Shown piece by piece: positions 8,540-18,342 of a stretch of 64,000 nt of DNA; the first letter of the stretch is position 1; each line of letters opens with the position of its first letter. Below the pieces are notes generated by a model. That model had not been told where the DNA came from. It made no database searches and was given only the letters and a program-made list of their open reading frames with translations. Origin of the DNA: Halococcus sediminicola (GTDB lineage Archaea > Halobacteriota > Halobacteria > Halobacteriales > Halococcaceae); assembly GCF_000755245.1 (NCBI RefSeq), contig NZ_BBMP01000025.1:1-64000 (forward strand), written 5' to 3'. The position numbers and the translations under genes are program-made.

Positions 8540-10261
8540 ATGATAGACGTGTTCTTGCAGTCGGGAACCGATCTCAAGACGCTGGCCAGCGGCGTCAACA
8601 ACGTATGGGTCCTAACGGTGACGTTCTTGATTTTCTTCATGCATGCGGGCTTCGCCATGCTGGAGGCCGGACAGGTTAGAGCGAAAAACGTCGCCAACCA
8701 GCTCACCAAGAACATGCTCACGTGGTCGATCGGCGTGATTGCCTTCTTTCTGCTCGGGCAGGGTATCGCCAACCTTACTGCCGGACTCACTGGTCCGGCT
8801 GGGATTGGCGGTGCGTTCGGTTACATCGGTGGTGGCTCTGATGGATGGATTAGCTGGCTGTTCGGCGCGGTTTTTGCGATGACCGCCGCGACCATCGTGA
8901 GCGGGGCAGTCGCGGGTCGGTGTAAGCTCCGTGCGTACGTCACCTACACCATCGCGCTCGCGGCGGTCATCTATCCCGTCGTCGTGGGCTTTACGTGGGG
9001 CGGCGGCTTGCTCGCCGACACAGGTTTGTTGGGTACTGGCTATCAGGACTTCGCCGGCGGGATGATCGTCCACGGACTCGGCGGTATCGCCGGGCTGACC
9101 GCGGCGTGGGTACTCGGTCCGCGCATGGGCCGGTTCAATGACGACGGGAGCGTGAACGTAATCCCCGGCCACTCGATGACCTTCGCCGTTCTAGGGACTC
9201 TCATCCTCTGCTTTGGGTGGTATGGCTTCAACGTGGGCACCGCTGCAACGGTGTTCGTCGTCGAGAACGACGTGCTCGCACTCGGTGCGTTCGCCAGCGA
9301 CGTCGGGCGTGTCGCGCTCACGACCACCCTCGGGATGGCCGCCGGAGCACTCGGGGCGGGCGCAGTCTCGCTCGCCAAGACCGAGAAGGTTGATACGCTA
9401 TTCGTCGCCAACGGCATGCTTGCCGGACTCGTGGCGATTACCGCAACCACGAACGCCATCACGTGGTGGGGTGGTCTCGTAGCCGGGCTGCTCGCGGGCG
9501 CACAGCTTCCGCTCGTCTTCGAGTTCGTCGAAAAGCGCCTCAAAATCGACGACGTCTGTGCGGTCTTCCCGGTCCACGGGTCGGCGGGCGTGCTCGGTGC
9601 GCTCTTGTTCCCGTTCATCGCCGTAGATGGGTTCTCAGTGGATGCACTGGTCGGTCAGGTCGCCCTCGTTGCGGTCATCGGCGTCTGGACCGTGGCAGCT
9701 ACGGCGGCGATTTTCGGTGGCCTGAAAGCACTCGGGCAGGCTCGCGTGGCGCCCGAGCACGAACGCGACGGTCTCGACAGTTCCGAACACGGCGTTGATA
9801 CCTACCCCGAATTCGGCTTCGGCGACTCGGGGGGACCGGTCACCGACGGCGGTACGCGGGTCTACTCGGCGGCGGATGGCGAGGAACTCCGTACTGATGG
9901 TGGGTCGCCGAACGGGGGCGATATCAAGATGGTGACGGCTATCGTCCGGCCCGACAAATTAGGTGCAGTCAAGAGCGCGCTTGCGGAGGTCGGTGCGCCC
10001 TCGCTTACTGTGACGAACGTCTCCGGCCGGGGAAGCCAGCCGGTCAAGAAGGGCCAGTGGCGTGGCGAGGAATACACTGTTGACCTCCACCAGAAGATCA
10101 AAGTCGAATGCGTGGTGGCCGACATCGCCGCCGAGGATGTGGTGGATGCAATCGTCGAGCGCGCCGCGACCGGCGAACCCGGCGACGGCAAAGTATTCGT
10201 CACACCGGTCGAGGACGCCGCACAGATCCGAAACGACGTTCGTGGAACAGAGGCTGTATAG
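8540..10261 (+). CDS. amt: Ammonium transporter fused to a P-II (GlnK-like) domain
   Basis: A 573-residue protein. Residues 1 to about 400 are an Amt channel with eleven expected helices, including '[19 protein letters not shown]', '[13 protein letters not shown]' and '[19 protein letters not shown]'. An acidic linker (about 400-460) leads to a complete P-II domain (about 461-573): '[19 protein letters not shown]', a T-loop with '[11 protein letters not shown]' that keeps the modifiable Tyr, the B-loop '[15 protein letters not shown]' and the C-terminal '[11 protein letters not shown]'. P-II normally docks on Amt trimers and blocks them when 2-oxoglutarate is low; here sensor and channel are one chain. 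No separate glnK or glnA is adjacent. Confidence 0.93.
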   Translation: MIDVFLQSGTDLKTLASGVNNVWVLTVTFLIFFMHAGFAMLEAGQVRAKNVANQLTKNMLTWSIGVIAFFLLGQGIANLTAGLTGPAGIGGAFGYIGGGSDGWISWLFGAVFAMTAATIVSGAVAGRCKLRAYVTYTIALAAVIYPVVVGFTWGGGLLADTGLLGTGYQDFAGGMIVHGLGGIAGLTAAWVLGPRMGRFNDDGSVNVIPGHSMTFAVLGTLILCFGWYGFNVGTAATVFVVENDVLALGAFASDVGRVALTTTLGMAAGALGAGAVSLAKTEKVDTLFVANGMLAGLVAITATTNAITWWGGLVAGLLAGAQLPLVFEFVEKRLKIDDVCAVFPVHGSAGVLGALLFPFIAVDGFSVDALVGQVALVAVIGVWTVAATAAIFGGLKALGQARVAPEHERDGLDSSEHGVDTYPEFGFGDSGGPVTDGGTRVYSAADGEELRTDGGSPNGGDIKMVTAIVRPDKLGAVKSALAEVGAPSLTVTNVSGRGSQPVKKGQWRGEEYTVDLHQKIKVECVVADIAAEDVVDAIVERAATGEPGDGKVFVTPVEDAAQIRNDVRGTEAV

Positions 10262-10473
10262 ATCTACAACATTCGTCTTTACCTATGGAAATTCTGCTGG
10301 CTAAGTAGACCACCGCCGTCAGTTAGTTGTTGCGGGAAACCACTTGCTGATGCGCTTGATACGGAAAACCGCCGGAAGGTGGTGCTGTCTATCCGCATGC
10401 GGTCGGTGCTGTGCGGTGCTGTCTGTGATCTCAGTTCATTGACCAGTTGCTCACCGACCGCAGCGCCCCGTTA

Positions 10474-10502
10474 GTGAGCGACGCCGCTCAGGCGTCGCTC
10501 AC
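10474..10502 (-). terminator. Perfect 12-bp hairpin over the IS110 stop codon
   Basis: Stem 10474-10485 pairs perfectly with 10491-10502 around a 5-base loop. The TGA stop of the leftward IS110 transposase (10499-10501) lies inside the stem. It may end the transcript or be part of the element's right end. Confidence 0.5.
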
Positions 10503-11503
10503 GCAGTTACTCCTGGCGGGTCATACACCTCCTCTCGGTCAAGCATGTGGTAGATAGATACCAGCAACTTATGACCAGTTGCGACGATTGCCTTCTGCGA
10601 ACCCTTCTTTCCCACTAACCGATCATAGAACCGACTCAGATACTCATCTTCGCATGTATGGACGGCTGTCCGCGCACACTGGACAAGGATCCATCGTAAC
10701 TGCCGTGAGCCTCACTTCGATATCCCGCCCTCGATCCGCGAGTCGCCTGGCTCGCGGATCACCGGATTCAACCCAGCGTAACTCACTACTTCTTTGTCCC
10801 GGTCAAATCGGTCTATCTCGCCCACCTCCGCATAGATCATCAGCGCTGGGCAGTAGCTCACACCGGGAATCGTCATTAACAGCTGGGTCTCAGGCAGAGA
10901 CCCAGCGCGTTCTTCGATAGTAGCTTCGAGCCGTTCGATCTCATCAGTAAGCGTCTCGATCATCTCCAAGTACGACGCTAACAACGTGTTCCATGGCGTC
11001 GGGAGCGAGAGGTCCCGTAGGGATTCTCGTCCCGATACACTCAGGGGCTTGATCTCTTGGGTGATTCCATGATCAGACAGTAACCCGTGAATCTTGTTTG
11101 CGTACTCGGTGCGGTTCTCGACCAACTTCTGTCGCCCGCGCACGAGTGCGCGGGCTTCCCTGATCTCGTCGGTGGGGACGTAGCTCTCCGGCACTGAATC
11201 CAACCGAACCATCCGTGACAACTCTTTGGCATCAACGCGATCAGTCTTCTTGTCCGTGTTAGCGATCAGCGTCAGTTTGCTAGGGTGGGCAACAGTCACA
11301 TCCAGATGTTCCGACAGCGTATCGTGGATGTGGTAGTAGTTGCTGGTGGCCTCGATCGCGGCTTCAGCTCCAGCATAGTGCTGGGCGAGTTCATCGAGGT
11401 TCGCGTTCTCAACGCGAACCTCTTCGACGATCTCACCAGCTTCGCCCATTACTGCCACCTGTGCGTACCGCTTGTGGATGTCTATTCCAAGATACATAAG
11501 CAA
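10499..11503 (-). pseudogene. IS110-family transposase interrupted by one in-frame TGA
   Basis: The frame starts near 11503 with 'MYLGIDIHKRYAQVAVMG', the RuvC-like first Asp of the DEDD transposases, then E in 'AAIEATSNYY' and 'KTDRVDAKELSRMV'. The second half ('LLMTIPGVSYCPALMIYAEV', 'SYAGLNPVIREPGDS') is the IS116/IS110/IS902 domain. A TGA at 10712-10714 splits 'EGGISK' from 'GSRQLRWILVQCARTAV'; the rest reads in frame to 10499, giving 334 codons before the final stop. A CGA to TGA change is likely. IS110 elements use an RNA-guided recombinase and lack inverted repeats. Confidence 0.88.
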
Positions 11504-11846
11504 TCACTCCGGGATGCCTGTGCGTGAAACAGAGGTTCACCTATTCGGGCTTTCCCGGCTGCCGCGCCACACGGCAGCCGGGTTGTATTGCCCAAGACTC
11601 GGCTTCCTACGCACTCGGACCAGTCAGCTAAACGTGCTCGATGGCACGAAAAACGCATCGGTCTCTTGCGTCCCATATCTTGTTTCACGCTCTCATGGGA
11701 TAGCAGAATTTTTCATCGAGTCAGCTAACTCCAGCGGTTGGTTGAGCGGCGGTAGCGAACCACTCTTGGAAGATCGGACGCTCTTGATGGATCTTCTGTG
11801 CGTCGGCAACCATCCGATCTAACGGGCGATGAAGTATTGCCTATCA
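11504..11846 (-). other. Non-coding flank of the IS110 element, possible bridge-RNA region
   Basis: No gene is supported between the transposase start and pstB. On the minus strand, directly upstream of the transposase, a perfect 11-bp hairpin (11554-11564 with 11572-11582, 7-base loop) stands out. In IS110-group elements the left non-coding end encodes the bridge RNA, so this is where one would be looked for; the assignment is inference. The last part (11700-11846) is the region downstream of pstB, where phoU would usually be found. Confidence 0.4.
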
Positions 11847-12794
11847 TTACCCGAACTTGCCGGTGATGTAGTCCTCGACGCGCTGGCTCTCGGGGTTCTC
11901 GAAGATCTCGTTGGTGTCGCCGTACTCGACGAGCTCGCCGCCGGTGAGGAAGACCGCCGTTTGGTCCGAAATTCTCGCTGCCTGCTGCATGTTGTGGGTG
12001 ACGACGACCACGGTGTAGTCGTCGGCGAGCTCCTCGATGAGGTCCTCGATCTTCGCGGTCGCGATCGGGTCGAGCGCGCTCGCGGGTTCGTCCATCAGAA
12101 TGACTTCGGGGTCGACGGCGAGACAGCGTGCGATGCAAAGACGCTGTTGTTGTCCACCCGAGAGTCCGAGCGCGTTGTCGTCGAGCCGGTCGTCGACCTC
12201 CTCCCAGAGGGCGGCCTGCCGGAGCGCGTGCTCGACGAGTGCGTCCTCGTCGCCGGCGTCGTCGCCGAACAGCCGCGCGAGCAGCCCGGTCTCGACGTCG
12301 CCGTGTTTGCGCGGGCCGTACGAGACGTTCTTCCGGATGGACTTGGGGAACGGGTTCGGCTGCTGGAACACCATCCCGACGCGCTTTCTGAGCTCGACGA
12401 GGTCGACGTCGTCCGCATAGATCTTCTGGCCATCGAGCGCGACGCTGCCCTCGACACGCGCGGCCTTGATGCGGTCGTTCATCCGATTCAAACACCGAAG
12501 AAACGTCGATTTCCCGCAGCCCGACGGGCCGATGAGCGCCGTGACGCTCTCTGCGGGAATGTCGAGGCTGATCCCTTCGAGCGCCTGCTCGTCGCCGTAG
12601 AAGACGTCGAGGTCGTCGACGGCGAACTTCGTCCCGTTGTCGAGGTCGTAGTCGGTCCACTCGTCTTGACTCCGTTCGTCGCTTTCACCGACAAATGTCT
12701 CGACACTCGTTGTTCTGTTCCTTACTGAGGATTCCGTCGTGGTTCGGGTGTTTGTGGCCATTCGGAGGTCCTGATTGCTATTTTGTTCACTCAT
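11847..12794 (-). CDS. pstB: Phosphate ABC transporter ATPase PstB
   Basis: A 315-residue ABC ATPase. Walker A '[16 protein letters not shown]' (the LRCLNRMND run is typical of PstB), Q-loop '[14 protein letters not shown]', signature '[16 protein letters not shown]', Walker B '[13 protein letters not shown]' and the switch His in '[13 protein letters not shown]' are all present. An unusually long, hydrophilic N-terminal extension of about 70 residues precedes the domain, common in halophilic homologues. The ATG at 12794 overlaps the pstA stop by 8 bases, implying coupled translation. It powers phosphate uptake through PstA/PstC. It is the last gene of the operon; no phoU follows. Confidence 0.96.
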   Translation of the reverse strand: MSEQNSNQDLRMATNTRTTTESSVRNRTTSVETFVGESDERSQDEWTDYDLDNGTKFAVDDLDVFYGDEQALEGISLDIPAESVTALIGPSGCGKSTFLRCLNRMNDRIKAARVEGSVALDGQKIYADDVDLVELRKRVGMVFQQPNPFPKSIRKNVSYGPRKHGDVETGLLARLFGDDAGDEDALVEHALRQAALWEEVDDRLDDNALGLSGGQQQRLCIARCLAVDPEVILMDEPASALDPIATAKIEDLIEELADDYTVVVVTHNMQQAARISDQTAVFLTGGELVEYGDTNEIFENPESQRVEDYITGKFG

Positions 12795-14379
12795 GATGGA
12801 GTTTCCCTCTGAAGTATTTGCGCAGCGCGATACCGACCGCATAGAACGACAGTACGACCAACAACAGCACAAGCGCTGTCCCCCAGCCGAACGCCTTCGC
12901 ATCCGCCGCGCCGACGCCGGCAGTAATGGTCGCGTACAGCTGGTAGGGAAGCGCGCTCGTAGCAGTCAGAAGCGCGTCGTTGGTCACGAACGGCGGCGTT
13001 GTGCTGAACTCGAACGCCGAGAACACGCCCGGCGTGTCGCTTGGAAATGGCGAGCCGGCCATCACGAGCAACAGCGGCGCGGTCTCGCCCGCGATACGAC
13101 CCACCCCGAGAATGACGCCCGTGATGACGCCGGGCAGCGCCGCCGGCAGCACGACACTCCTGATAGTCTGCCACTGACTCACCCCGAGCGCGGCGCTCGC
13201 GCCGCGGTACTCATCGGGGACGCTCTTGAGTGCCTCGCGGCTCGTGATGAGCACCAGTGGCAACAACATGAATCCGAGCACGAGAATGCCCGACAGCAAC
13301 GAGTTTGTGTTGCCGAATCGTGGGACTAAGAACGCGGCTCCAAATAGCCCAAAGACGATGCTCGGCGTGCTCCAGAGGCCATTGGTCGTGACCTCCACGG
13401 TACGGGTGAACCGGCCCTGTTCGGCGTACTCGGTGAGGAACACGGCCGCCCCGACGCCGAGGGGCACCGCGAACAGTATCGTGCCGATGACGATCCAGAC
13501 GGTGCCCATGATTGCCGGCAGCACGCCCGGAACATCGACGTAGATGCCTTGCGAGACGTTCATCACGAATGGCCAGTCGATGGGGAGACTCACGCCGAAG
13601 ATTGCCGGCCCGACGCCGAGACCGCTCTCGATACCCTGCAACACCTTCGAAGCGCCCTTCATCACGACGAACGTGACGAGTGCGGCCATGATCGCGACCA
13701 TCGACAGCGCGTTCAGCCCCATCAAGAGGTACGCCCCGTTCTGTCGGCCCCGACTGCCGAAACCCGAACTGGCTTTCGCGGCGGCCCACGTGACGGTCAG
13801 ACTCGACAGTGCCACCAGCGCTCCCGCGACGAGCGGTGCATAGAAGGTCGCTTCGAGGTTTGTGGGGTCCCACGACCACTCCGAGCCGACGACCCCAGTG
13901 AGCAACACGGCACCGACGGCGATTGCGATGCCGCCGGCCGGAACCGTCGAACCGATGTCCTCGCGCGGGAGTACGGTGACGGCGACCATCCCGAGGGCAG
14001 CGAGCACCGAAATCGAGAGCCAGACCGCAATCCCGAGGGCGAACGTCTGCGAGGCAATGAGTCCGCCCGCCACCCCACCCAATATCCCGAAAACGCCGCC
14101 GACGGGAAGCCCCACCGTGTCACTGGGTGTCGTTTCGACTGCGCCCAGTCGAGAGGCGACACCCAGAGCGATGACGGCCCCGCCGGCCACACACAACACG
14201 ATGGAGAAGAACGTGAACAGTCCAATGCCCAAAATTTGGGTTTCGAACCCCGTCACGTCGAACATCGACGCGATCGCGAACAAGAAGGTCAGGACGCCGA
14301 GACCGACGACGGTGGCGCTAGTTCGCTCGAACGCGGAACCTCGCCCGTTCACCAGCGCGGTCTCATGGGACTCGCTCAT
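12787..14379 (-). CDS. pstA: Phosphate ABC transporter permease PstA
   Basis: A 530-residue membrane protein, longer than bacterial PstA (about 290). The extra N-terminal about 230 residues form several added membrane helices, as in other haloarchaeal PstA proteins. The permease core lies in the C-terminal half with the coupling loop '[20 protein letters not shown]' and '[20 protein letters not shown]'. It pairs with PstC to form the phosphate channel. Its ATG overlaps the pstC stop by 4 bases and its stop overlaps pstB by 8, so the operon is translationally coupled throughout. Confidence 0.94.
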   Translation of the reverse strand: MSESHETALVNGRGSAFERTSATVVGLGVLTFLFAIASMFDVTGFETQILGIGLFTFFSIVLCVAGGAVIALGVASRLGAVETTPSDTVGLPVGGVFGILGGVAGGLIASQTFALGIAVWLSISVLAALGMVAVTVLPREDIGSTVPAGGIAIAVGAVLLTGVVGSEWSWDPTNLEATFYAPLVAGALVALSSLTVTWAAAKASSGFGSRGRQNGAYLLMGLNALSMVAIMAALVTFVVMKGASKVLQGIESGLGVGPAIFGVSLPIDWPFVMNVSQGIYVDVPGVLPAIMGTVWIVIGTILFAVPLGVGAAVFLTEYAEQGRFTRTVEVTTNGLWSTPSIVFGLFGAAFLVPRFGNTNSLLSGILVLGFMLLPLVLITSREALKSVPDEYRGASAALGVSQWQTIRSVVLPAALPGVITGVILGVGRIAGETAPLLLVMAGSPFPSDTPGVFSAFEFSTTPPFVTNDALLTATSALPYQLYATITAGVGAADAKAFGWGTALVLLLVVLSFYAVGIALRKYFRGKLHHE

Positions 14380-15461
14380 TGCTCACCTCCGAGCCGGCGC
14401 ACCATCCGGAGCTCGATGAGCTGTGAGACCACCGAGATGGCCATCACGGTGACGAACAACACGACGCCGGCGGCGAACAGCGCGTTCACGTGCAGGCCGC
14501 TCGCGTTGCCGTATTGGCTGGCGATGAGGCTCGTGAGCGTGACCGTGTTGTCGAAGACGTCGAAAAACGGGTTCGGTAAGTCGGTCACGTTGCCGAGAAT
14601 CACGGTCGCGGCCATCGTCTCGCCGACGGCACGGCCGACACCCAACAGGACGGCGGCGGAGATGCCCGAGAAAGCTGCCGGCATCGTAATCCCGGTCATC
14701 GTCTGCCACTCGGTCGCCCCGAGCGCGAGCGAGCCGCTTTTCATCGACTCGGGGACGCTCGAAATCGCGTCCTCGGCGACCGATACGACTGTGGGCAGCG
14801 CCATCACGCCGACGACCAGGCCCACAGCGAGCAGGCTGCCAAGCCCCGGCAGGCCGAACGCACTGCTCGACGAAAAGTACGGGTTGAGCACGACCAGCCC
14901 GAGATAACCGAACACGATTGAGGGGATGCCCGCGAGAATCTCGATGCCGGGTTTGAGTAGCTCGCGCAACCATCCCGGAGCGACCTCGCTAATGAACAGC
15001 GCACCGGCGATGCCGAGCGGCCCGGCGATGGCCACGGCGAGTAGCGTTTCGATGACCGTCCCGACGATTGCGGGCACGAGCGAGTAGATCTGCTCGCCGC
15101 CGGTTCGCCACATCGGCTCGCCGGTGTACGAGAGGAGGTCGACCAGTCCCATGTACCGAAAAGCAGACAGCGCCTCGCGCAGGATGAACGCGATGATCAG
15201 TCCCATCGTGAGCAGCGTCGAGACCGTCGCCAGGAACGTCAAGCTCTTCGCGGTGAGTGCTTGCCGGGCGTACCAGCCGTAGCCGACAGTGAGGAGAAAG
15301 CCGAGCAGAAACACGGCCGTCAGACTCGACTTGACGAGAAAGCCGACGAACGCGCCGAGGAGACACACCACGCCCGCAGCCCCCACAAAGAGTACCGTTC
15401 GGTCAATAGCCCTCATTGAGCGCGCGATTCGATTTGGCACCTTGTTATTTATGGAGGACAT
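14376..15461 (-). CDS. pstC: Phosphate ABC transporter permease PstC
   Basis: A 361-residue permease with about seven membrane helices. The region 'YSLVPAIVGTVIETLLAVAI', the 'PGIEILAGIPSIVFGYLGL' segment and the coupling loop 'EDAISSVPESMKSGSLALGA' are typical of PstC. It forms the inner-membrane channel with PstA and receives phosphate from PstS. The ATG at 15461 lies 48 bases after the pstS stop; its TGA overlaps the pstA start. Confidence 0.94.
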   Translation of the reverse strand: MSSINNKVPNRIARSMRAIDRTVLFVGAAGVVCLLGAFVGFLVKSSLTAVFLLGFLLTVGYGWYARQALTAKSLTFLATVSTLLTMGLIIAFILREALSAFRYMGLVDLLSYTGEPMWRTGGEQIYSLVPAIVGTVIETLLAVAIAGPLGIAGALFISEVAPGWLRELLKPGIEILAGIPSIVFGYLGLVVLNPYFSSSSAFGLPGLGSLLAVGLVVGVMALPTVVSVAEDAISSVPESMKSGSLALGATEWQTMTGITMPAAFSGISAAVLLGVGRAVGETMAATVILGNVTDLPNPFFDVFDNTVTLTSLIASQYGNASGLHVNALFAAGVVLFVTVMAISVVSQLIELRMVRRLGGEQ

Positions 15462-15509
15462 ATGGATGAAGGGGTCACGTCAGTCGCTGACGGACCGATT
15501 CAATCGAAG

Positions 15510-16679
15510 TTAGTTGCTCTGTGTGGTCGTCTGATTCGCGTTCGTGCTCGCACCGTAGTTGACCTGTTTGTCCGGCTTGGGGAGCTTGCTGCGCTGCTTT
15601 TCCCGGCGCTCGGGCGGGAGCGTGAAGTAGTCGTTCGCCTCGACGAATTGTTTCTGACCGTACTCGGTGAGCAGCATATTGATGAAGGCGGCCTCCTTCT
15701 TGGAAGTCCCCTTCCACGTATAGCAGTGCAGGTCGCGTGAGAGCGGGTAGCCCTTCGCACCGAGGTTTTTCCCGAGTTTGTAGGTCGTTCCGTCGAGTTC
15801 GAGCGCGACGGCAGGAGCCTGTCCGCCGACGAACGCGAGCGCCATGTACGCGATGGCGTTGTCGCTCTGTTGTACGGACGTGCGGACCTGCTGGTTTTGG
15901 CCGATGCGCGAGTCGCACTTGATAGGCGCGTCGGGACTGCCGAAGAGGTTCGCGCGGAACGCCGTATCCGTCCCAGACCCTTCAGCGCGACAAATAGCTT
16001 GTATCTCTTTGCTCGGACCAGAATACCCATCAACATTCTTCCAGTCGGTGATTTCACCCTCGTAGATAGCCTTCAGCCGGTCGCCAGTAAGCTTCGTCAC
16101 GCCAGCGTCGTAGATTGGCTTGCTGACGACGACCGGCTGGCCATCGACGCCGACCACATGATCGGTGAAGTTCTCGTAGCTCTTGCGCTCGGGCAGCTCA
16201 TCTTGGACCGGCGCGCTGGAATCACCGATGTCGACCTGACCGTTCGTGAGCTTCTCGATGCCAGTGCCAGAGTGGCTGAGACCGACGTTGACCGAAAACG
16301 GTGGCTGACTCTCGTTACTCGCTTCGAAGCCGTAGATGCCAGCGAAGAAATCCGCCATCCGTTCTTTGGTGTTAAAACCGTACTGGTCCGGTCCCCAGTA
16401 TTCCTCGTCGTCGGCCGGCGGGTTCGAGTTCCAGACTGACGCACCGTTGCTCGTGATTGGATACACCGTTGAAGAACCGTCGGCGGTCAGCGGCTCGCTG
16501 GCTGCCTGCTGGGAACCGCCACTGGTACTGTTTCCACCATCCCCACTCGCGGCGCTCCCATCTTCTGCGCTACTGCTTCCGCCGGTGTTCCTGGTTCCTC
16601 CCAAGCATCCGGCGGCTCCAATCGTGGTACTGGCCCCGACTCCCACTAAAACGCGGCGTCGCGTCGTTTTTCGCGTCAT
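15510..16679 (-). CDS. pstS: Phosphate-binding lipoprotein PstS
   Basis: A 389-residue secreted solute-binding protein. The N-terminus has a twin-arginine motif and a lipobox ('TTRRRVLVGVGASTTIGAAG' then Cys), so it is exported by Tat and lipid-anchored. A Gly/Ser-rich linker follows, then the phosphate-binding fold: 'LTADGSSTVYPIT', 'VGLSHSGTGIEKL', 'DIGDSSAPV' and 'CRAEGSGTDTAFRANLF'. It catches phosphate outside the cell and delivers it to PstCA. ATG at 16679 is preferred over the GTG one codon upstream. First gene of pstSCAB. Confidence 0.94.
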   Translation of the reverse strand: MTRKTTRRRVLVGVGASTTIGAAGCLGGTRNTGGSSSAEDGSAASGDGGNSTSGGSQQAASEPLTADGSSTVYPITSNGASVWNSNPPADDEEYWGPDQYGFNTKERMADFFAGIYGFEASNESQPPFSVNVGLSHSGTGIEKLTNGQVDIGDSSAPVQDELPERKSYENFTDHVVGVDGQPVVVSKPIYDAGVTKLTGDRLKAIYEGEITDWKNVDGYSGPSKEIQAICRAEGSGTDTAFRANLFGSPDAPIKCDSRIGQNQQVRTSVQQSDNAIAYMALAFVGGQAPAVALELDGTTYKLGKNLGAKGYPLSRDLHCYTWKGTSKKEAAFINMLLTEYGQKQFVEANDYFTLPPERREKQRSKLPKPDKQVNYGASTNANQTTTQSN

Positions 16680-16700
16680 CACCAGAACCGTCCGCTGCTG

Positions 16701-16710
16701 AATATATAGT
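16701..16710 (-). promoter_or_regulatory. TATA box of the pst operon
   Basis: On the minus strand 'actatatatt' lies 22-31 bases before the pstS ATG, the right place for a leaderless archaeal mRNA. Two more ATATAT-type stretches upstream (16725-16730 and 16756-16764) may be regulator sites responding to phosphate (inference). Confidence 0.6.
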
Positions 16711-16877
16711 TGCTGCTAATTTTGATATATCTTACCCTAAATACCCATGTTCTTCTATATATACATATGATTCTGAGTTCGGAAGGAGGAATCAATTGTA
16801 GATCCAGTTCAATGAGCAATAGATCAGTATTCTGCGAAAGGACTACAACACCAAAAATCCTTCCTCAGTTCGCCAGC

Positions 16878-17156
16878 ATGGAGTTCGCTTACAATGCTAT
16901 CGACGCCGCCTACGTCTGGACCCGAGGCGGCTACCAAGTCTCGCGCAACGAAACGGACTACCCGCTGTTCATTGCTATCCTCGAACGGTTCGGGATTCCC
17001 ACAGCTTAACAGCGCCAGTCACCCGACGAAATCGATGGGGCGCTACAAATCGTTCTCGAACCGCGTGCGCAGATCGATCCAGAGGCCATCGACGGGCGGC
17101 CAGTCATCTCTCGTTCGGAAACGTTGCGTTCGTGCGAACCATCTGTGTTCGGTTAA
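16878..17156 (+). pseudogene. Fragment of an unrecognised haloarchaeal protein with in-frame TAA
   Basis: The frame reads 'MEFAYNAIDAAYVWTRGGYQ' and continues through 'ETDYPLFIAILERFGIPTA' to TAA at 17007-17009, then onwards in the same frame with 'SPDEIDGALQIVLEPRAQID' to a stop at 17154-17156. The protein-like character on both sides of the stop argues for a single nonsense mutation in a gene tail of about 92 residues. I do not recognise the family. It abuts IS debris, so it is probably also truncated at its 5' end. Confidence 0.5.
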
Positions 17157-17222
17157 GCTGAGAAACCAAGAGACTGCGCCCTATTGATAAAGTTATCGCT
17201 GTAGGCCGCATGGGGAGAGATT

Positions 17223-17589
17223 GTGCTATCCGAACTCTCCCCGGACCTCATTCGACGGCGGCTGACTTCTCTCTTTCCAGCAGCGCTTATCGAAGACATC
17301 GCGCGCGCGAGCGCGATGTCGTCCAGCGCGAACGGACGATCGACATTACGATGCTCGTCTGGACGCTTATCGTGGGCTTCGCCGTCGACGGCGAAGCCCG
17401 CACTATCGCCGGATTTCAGCGCGCCTACTCCGCCGCTACCAACCAGACTGTTGCTCGCTCCAGCTTCTACGATCGGTTTACACCAGCACTCGCTGCATTG
17501 TTGAGCGACCTCCTCGAGCACGCTCTCGAGGAGGTCGCGGTTCCCCACACGATCGCTCCACAGTTCGAGTTGTTTCGTGAGGTACTGAG
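17223..17589 (+). pseudogene. ISH8-like (IS4) transposase remnant, N-terminal part
   Basis: The start 'LSELSPDLIRRRLTSLFPAA' continues after a frameshift near 17310 as 'RERTIDITMLVWTLIVGFAV' and 'AATNQTVARSSFYDRFTPAL', ending 'IAPQFELFREVL'. This is the N-terminal third of an ISH8-type transposase related to, but different from, the intact one at 461. No catalytic domain follows; the sequence jumps directly into a sulfatase tail, so a deletion removed the rest. Confidence 0.75.
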
Positions 17590-17925
17590 ACTAGTGAGGC
17601 TGAGATTGGTCATGCGATTCGCACACGCCGCTGGAAGTACTCGGTTGCCGCACCGATAACCGACGGTTGGCGGGGTGGGATGGGCGAACAAGCTAGTGAC
17701 TATTACGTCGAACGCTATCTCTACGATCTGTCATCCGATCCGGCCGAGACCGTGAATCTCGTTGGTCGGGCGGACTACCGTAGCGTGGCCGAGGACCTCC
17801 GAGAACAACTCCGTGAGCGAATCATCGCAGCCGGCGAACCGAACCCCGAGATTCATCCATTCGTGGACCTGGCTACCGGGAGTTCTGATGGCGAGACGCC
17901 ACGTGTCACGAGATGTCGGTCCTGA
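17590..17925 (+). pseudogene. Sulfatase C-terminal fragment
   Basis: The frame has no start of its own and begins in the IS remnant. 'AIRTRRWKYSVAAP' and 'YYVERYLYDLSSDPAETVNL' followed by 'REQLRERIIAAGE' are the characteristic C-terminal end of arylsulfatase-like alkaline phosphatase-superfamily enzymes ('LYDLxxDPxExxNL'). The metal-binding N-terminal part with the formylglycine site is missing, so the piece is non-functional. Confidence 0.75.
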
Positions 17926-18342
17926 TCGTGTGCTCTCGTCTATCGGAGTTTCCTACGCTCATGTAGCATGTCGGCATTCACAAGAAAAGCCGACTAAGGG
18001 CAGCCTCAGCCGCCGCTGCAACAAGACAGGTAATGTTCTAATTTTTGAGTTCGTCTCGCGCCTCGTGATTCTTGCAGTGTTCATTCGTTTGCTACTACAT
18101 GCCAAGAAGGACGTATCCTATAGTTCATCGCCACATTGACCATTTGGCACCGTTCTGCCTTGCGAATGGCTGAGAAACCCACTAGGTTGACACATTACTT
18201 CAATCGACTTACTTATGCTTAGCTCTCCAAGCTCGAGTTAAGCTCGATATCCGTTCTCAGCCAGTAAATCACGGAATCCAAACACAACAGGGATATCCGT
18301 TTCAACGCTATTCGCCGACGAATTGGTCATTAATCGCTACGG
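17926..18342. other. Intergenic, no gene seen
   Basis: Between the sulfatase tail and the convergent PIN gene there is no supported frame on either strand, no clear repeat and no RNA-like fold that I can defend. The right half (about 18030-18340) is AT-rich. Confidence 0.5.

Noticed and set aside
11725-12660. Long arginine-rich minus-strand frame
   Set aside because: It is a shifted frame of pstB; composition (Arg/His-rich) is typical of out-of-frame reading in GC-rich haloarchaeal DNA.
13549-14907. 452-codon plus-strand frame
   Set aside because: Antisense to pstA and pstC, which have clear family motifs.
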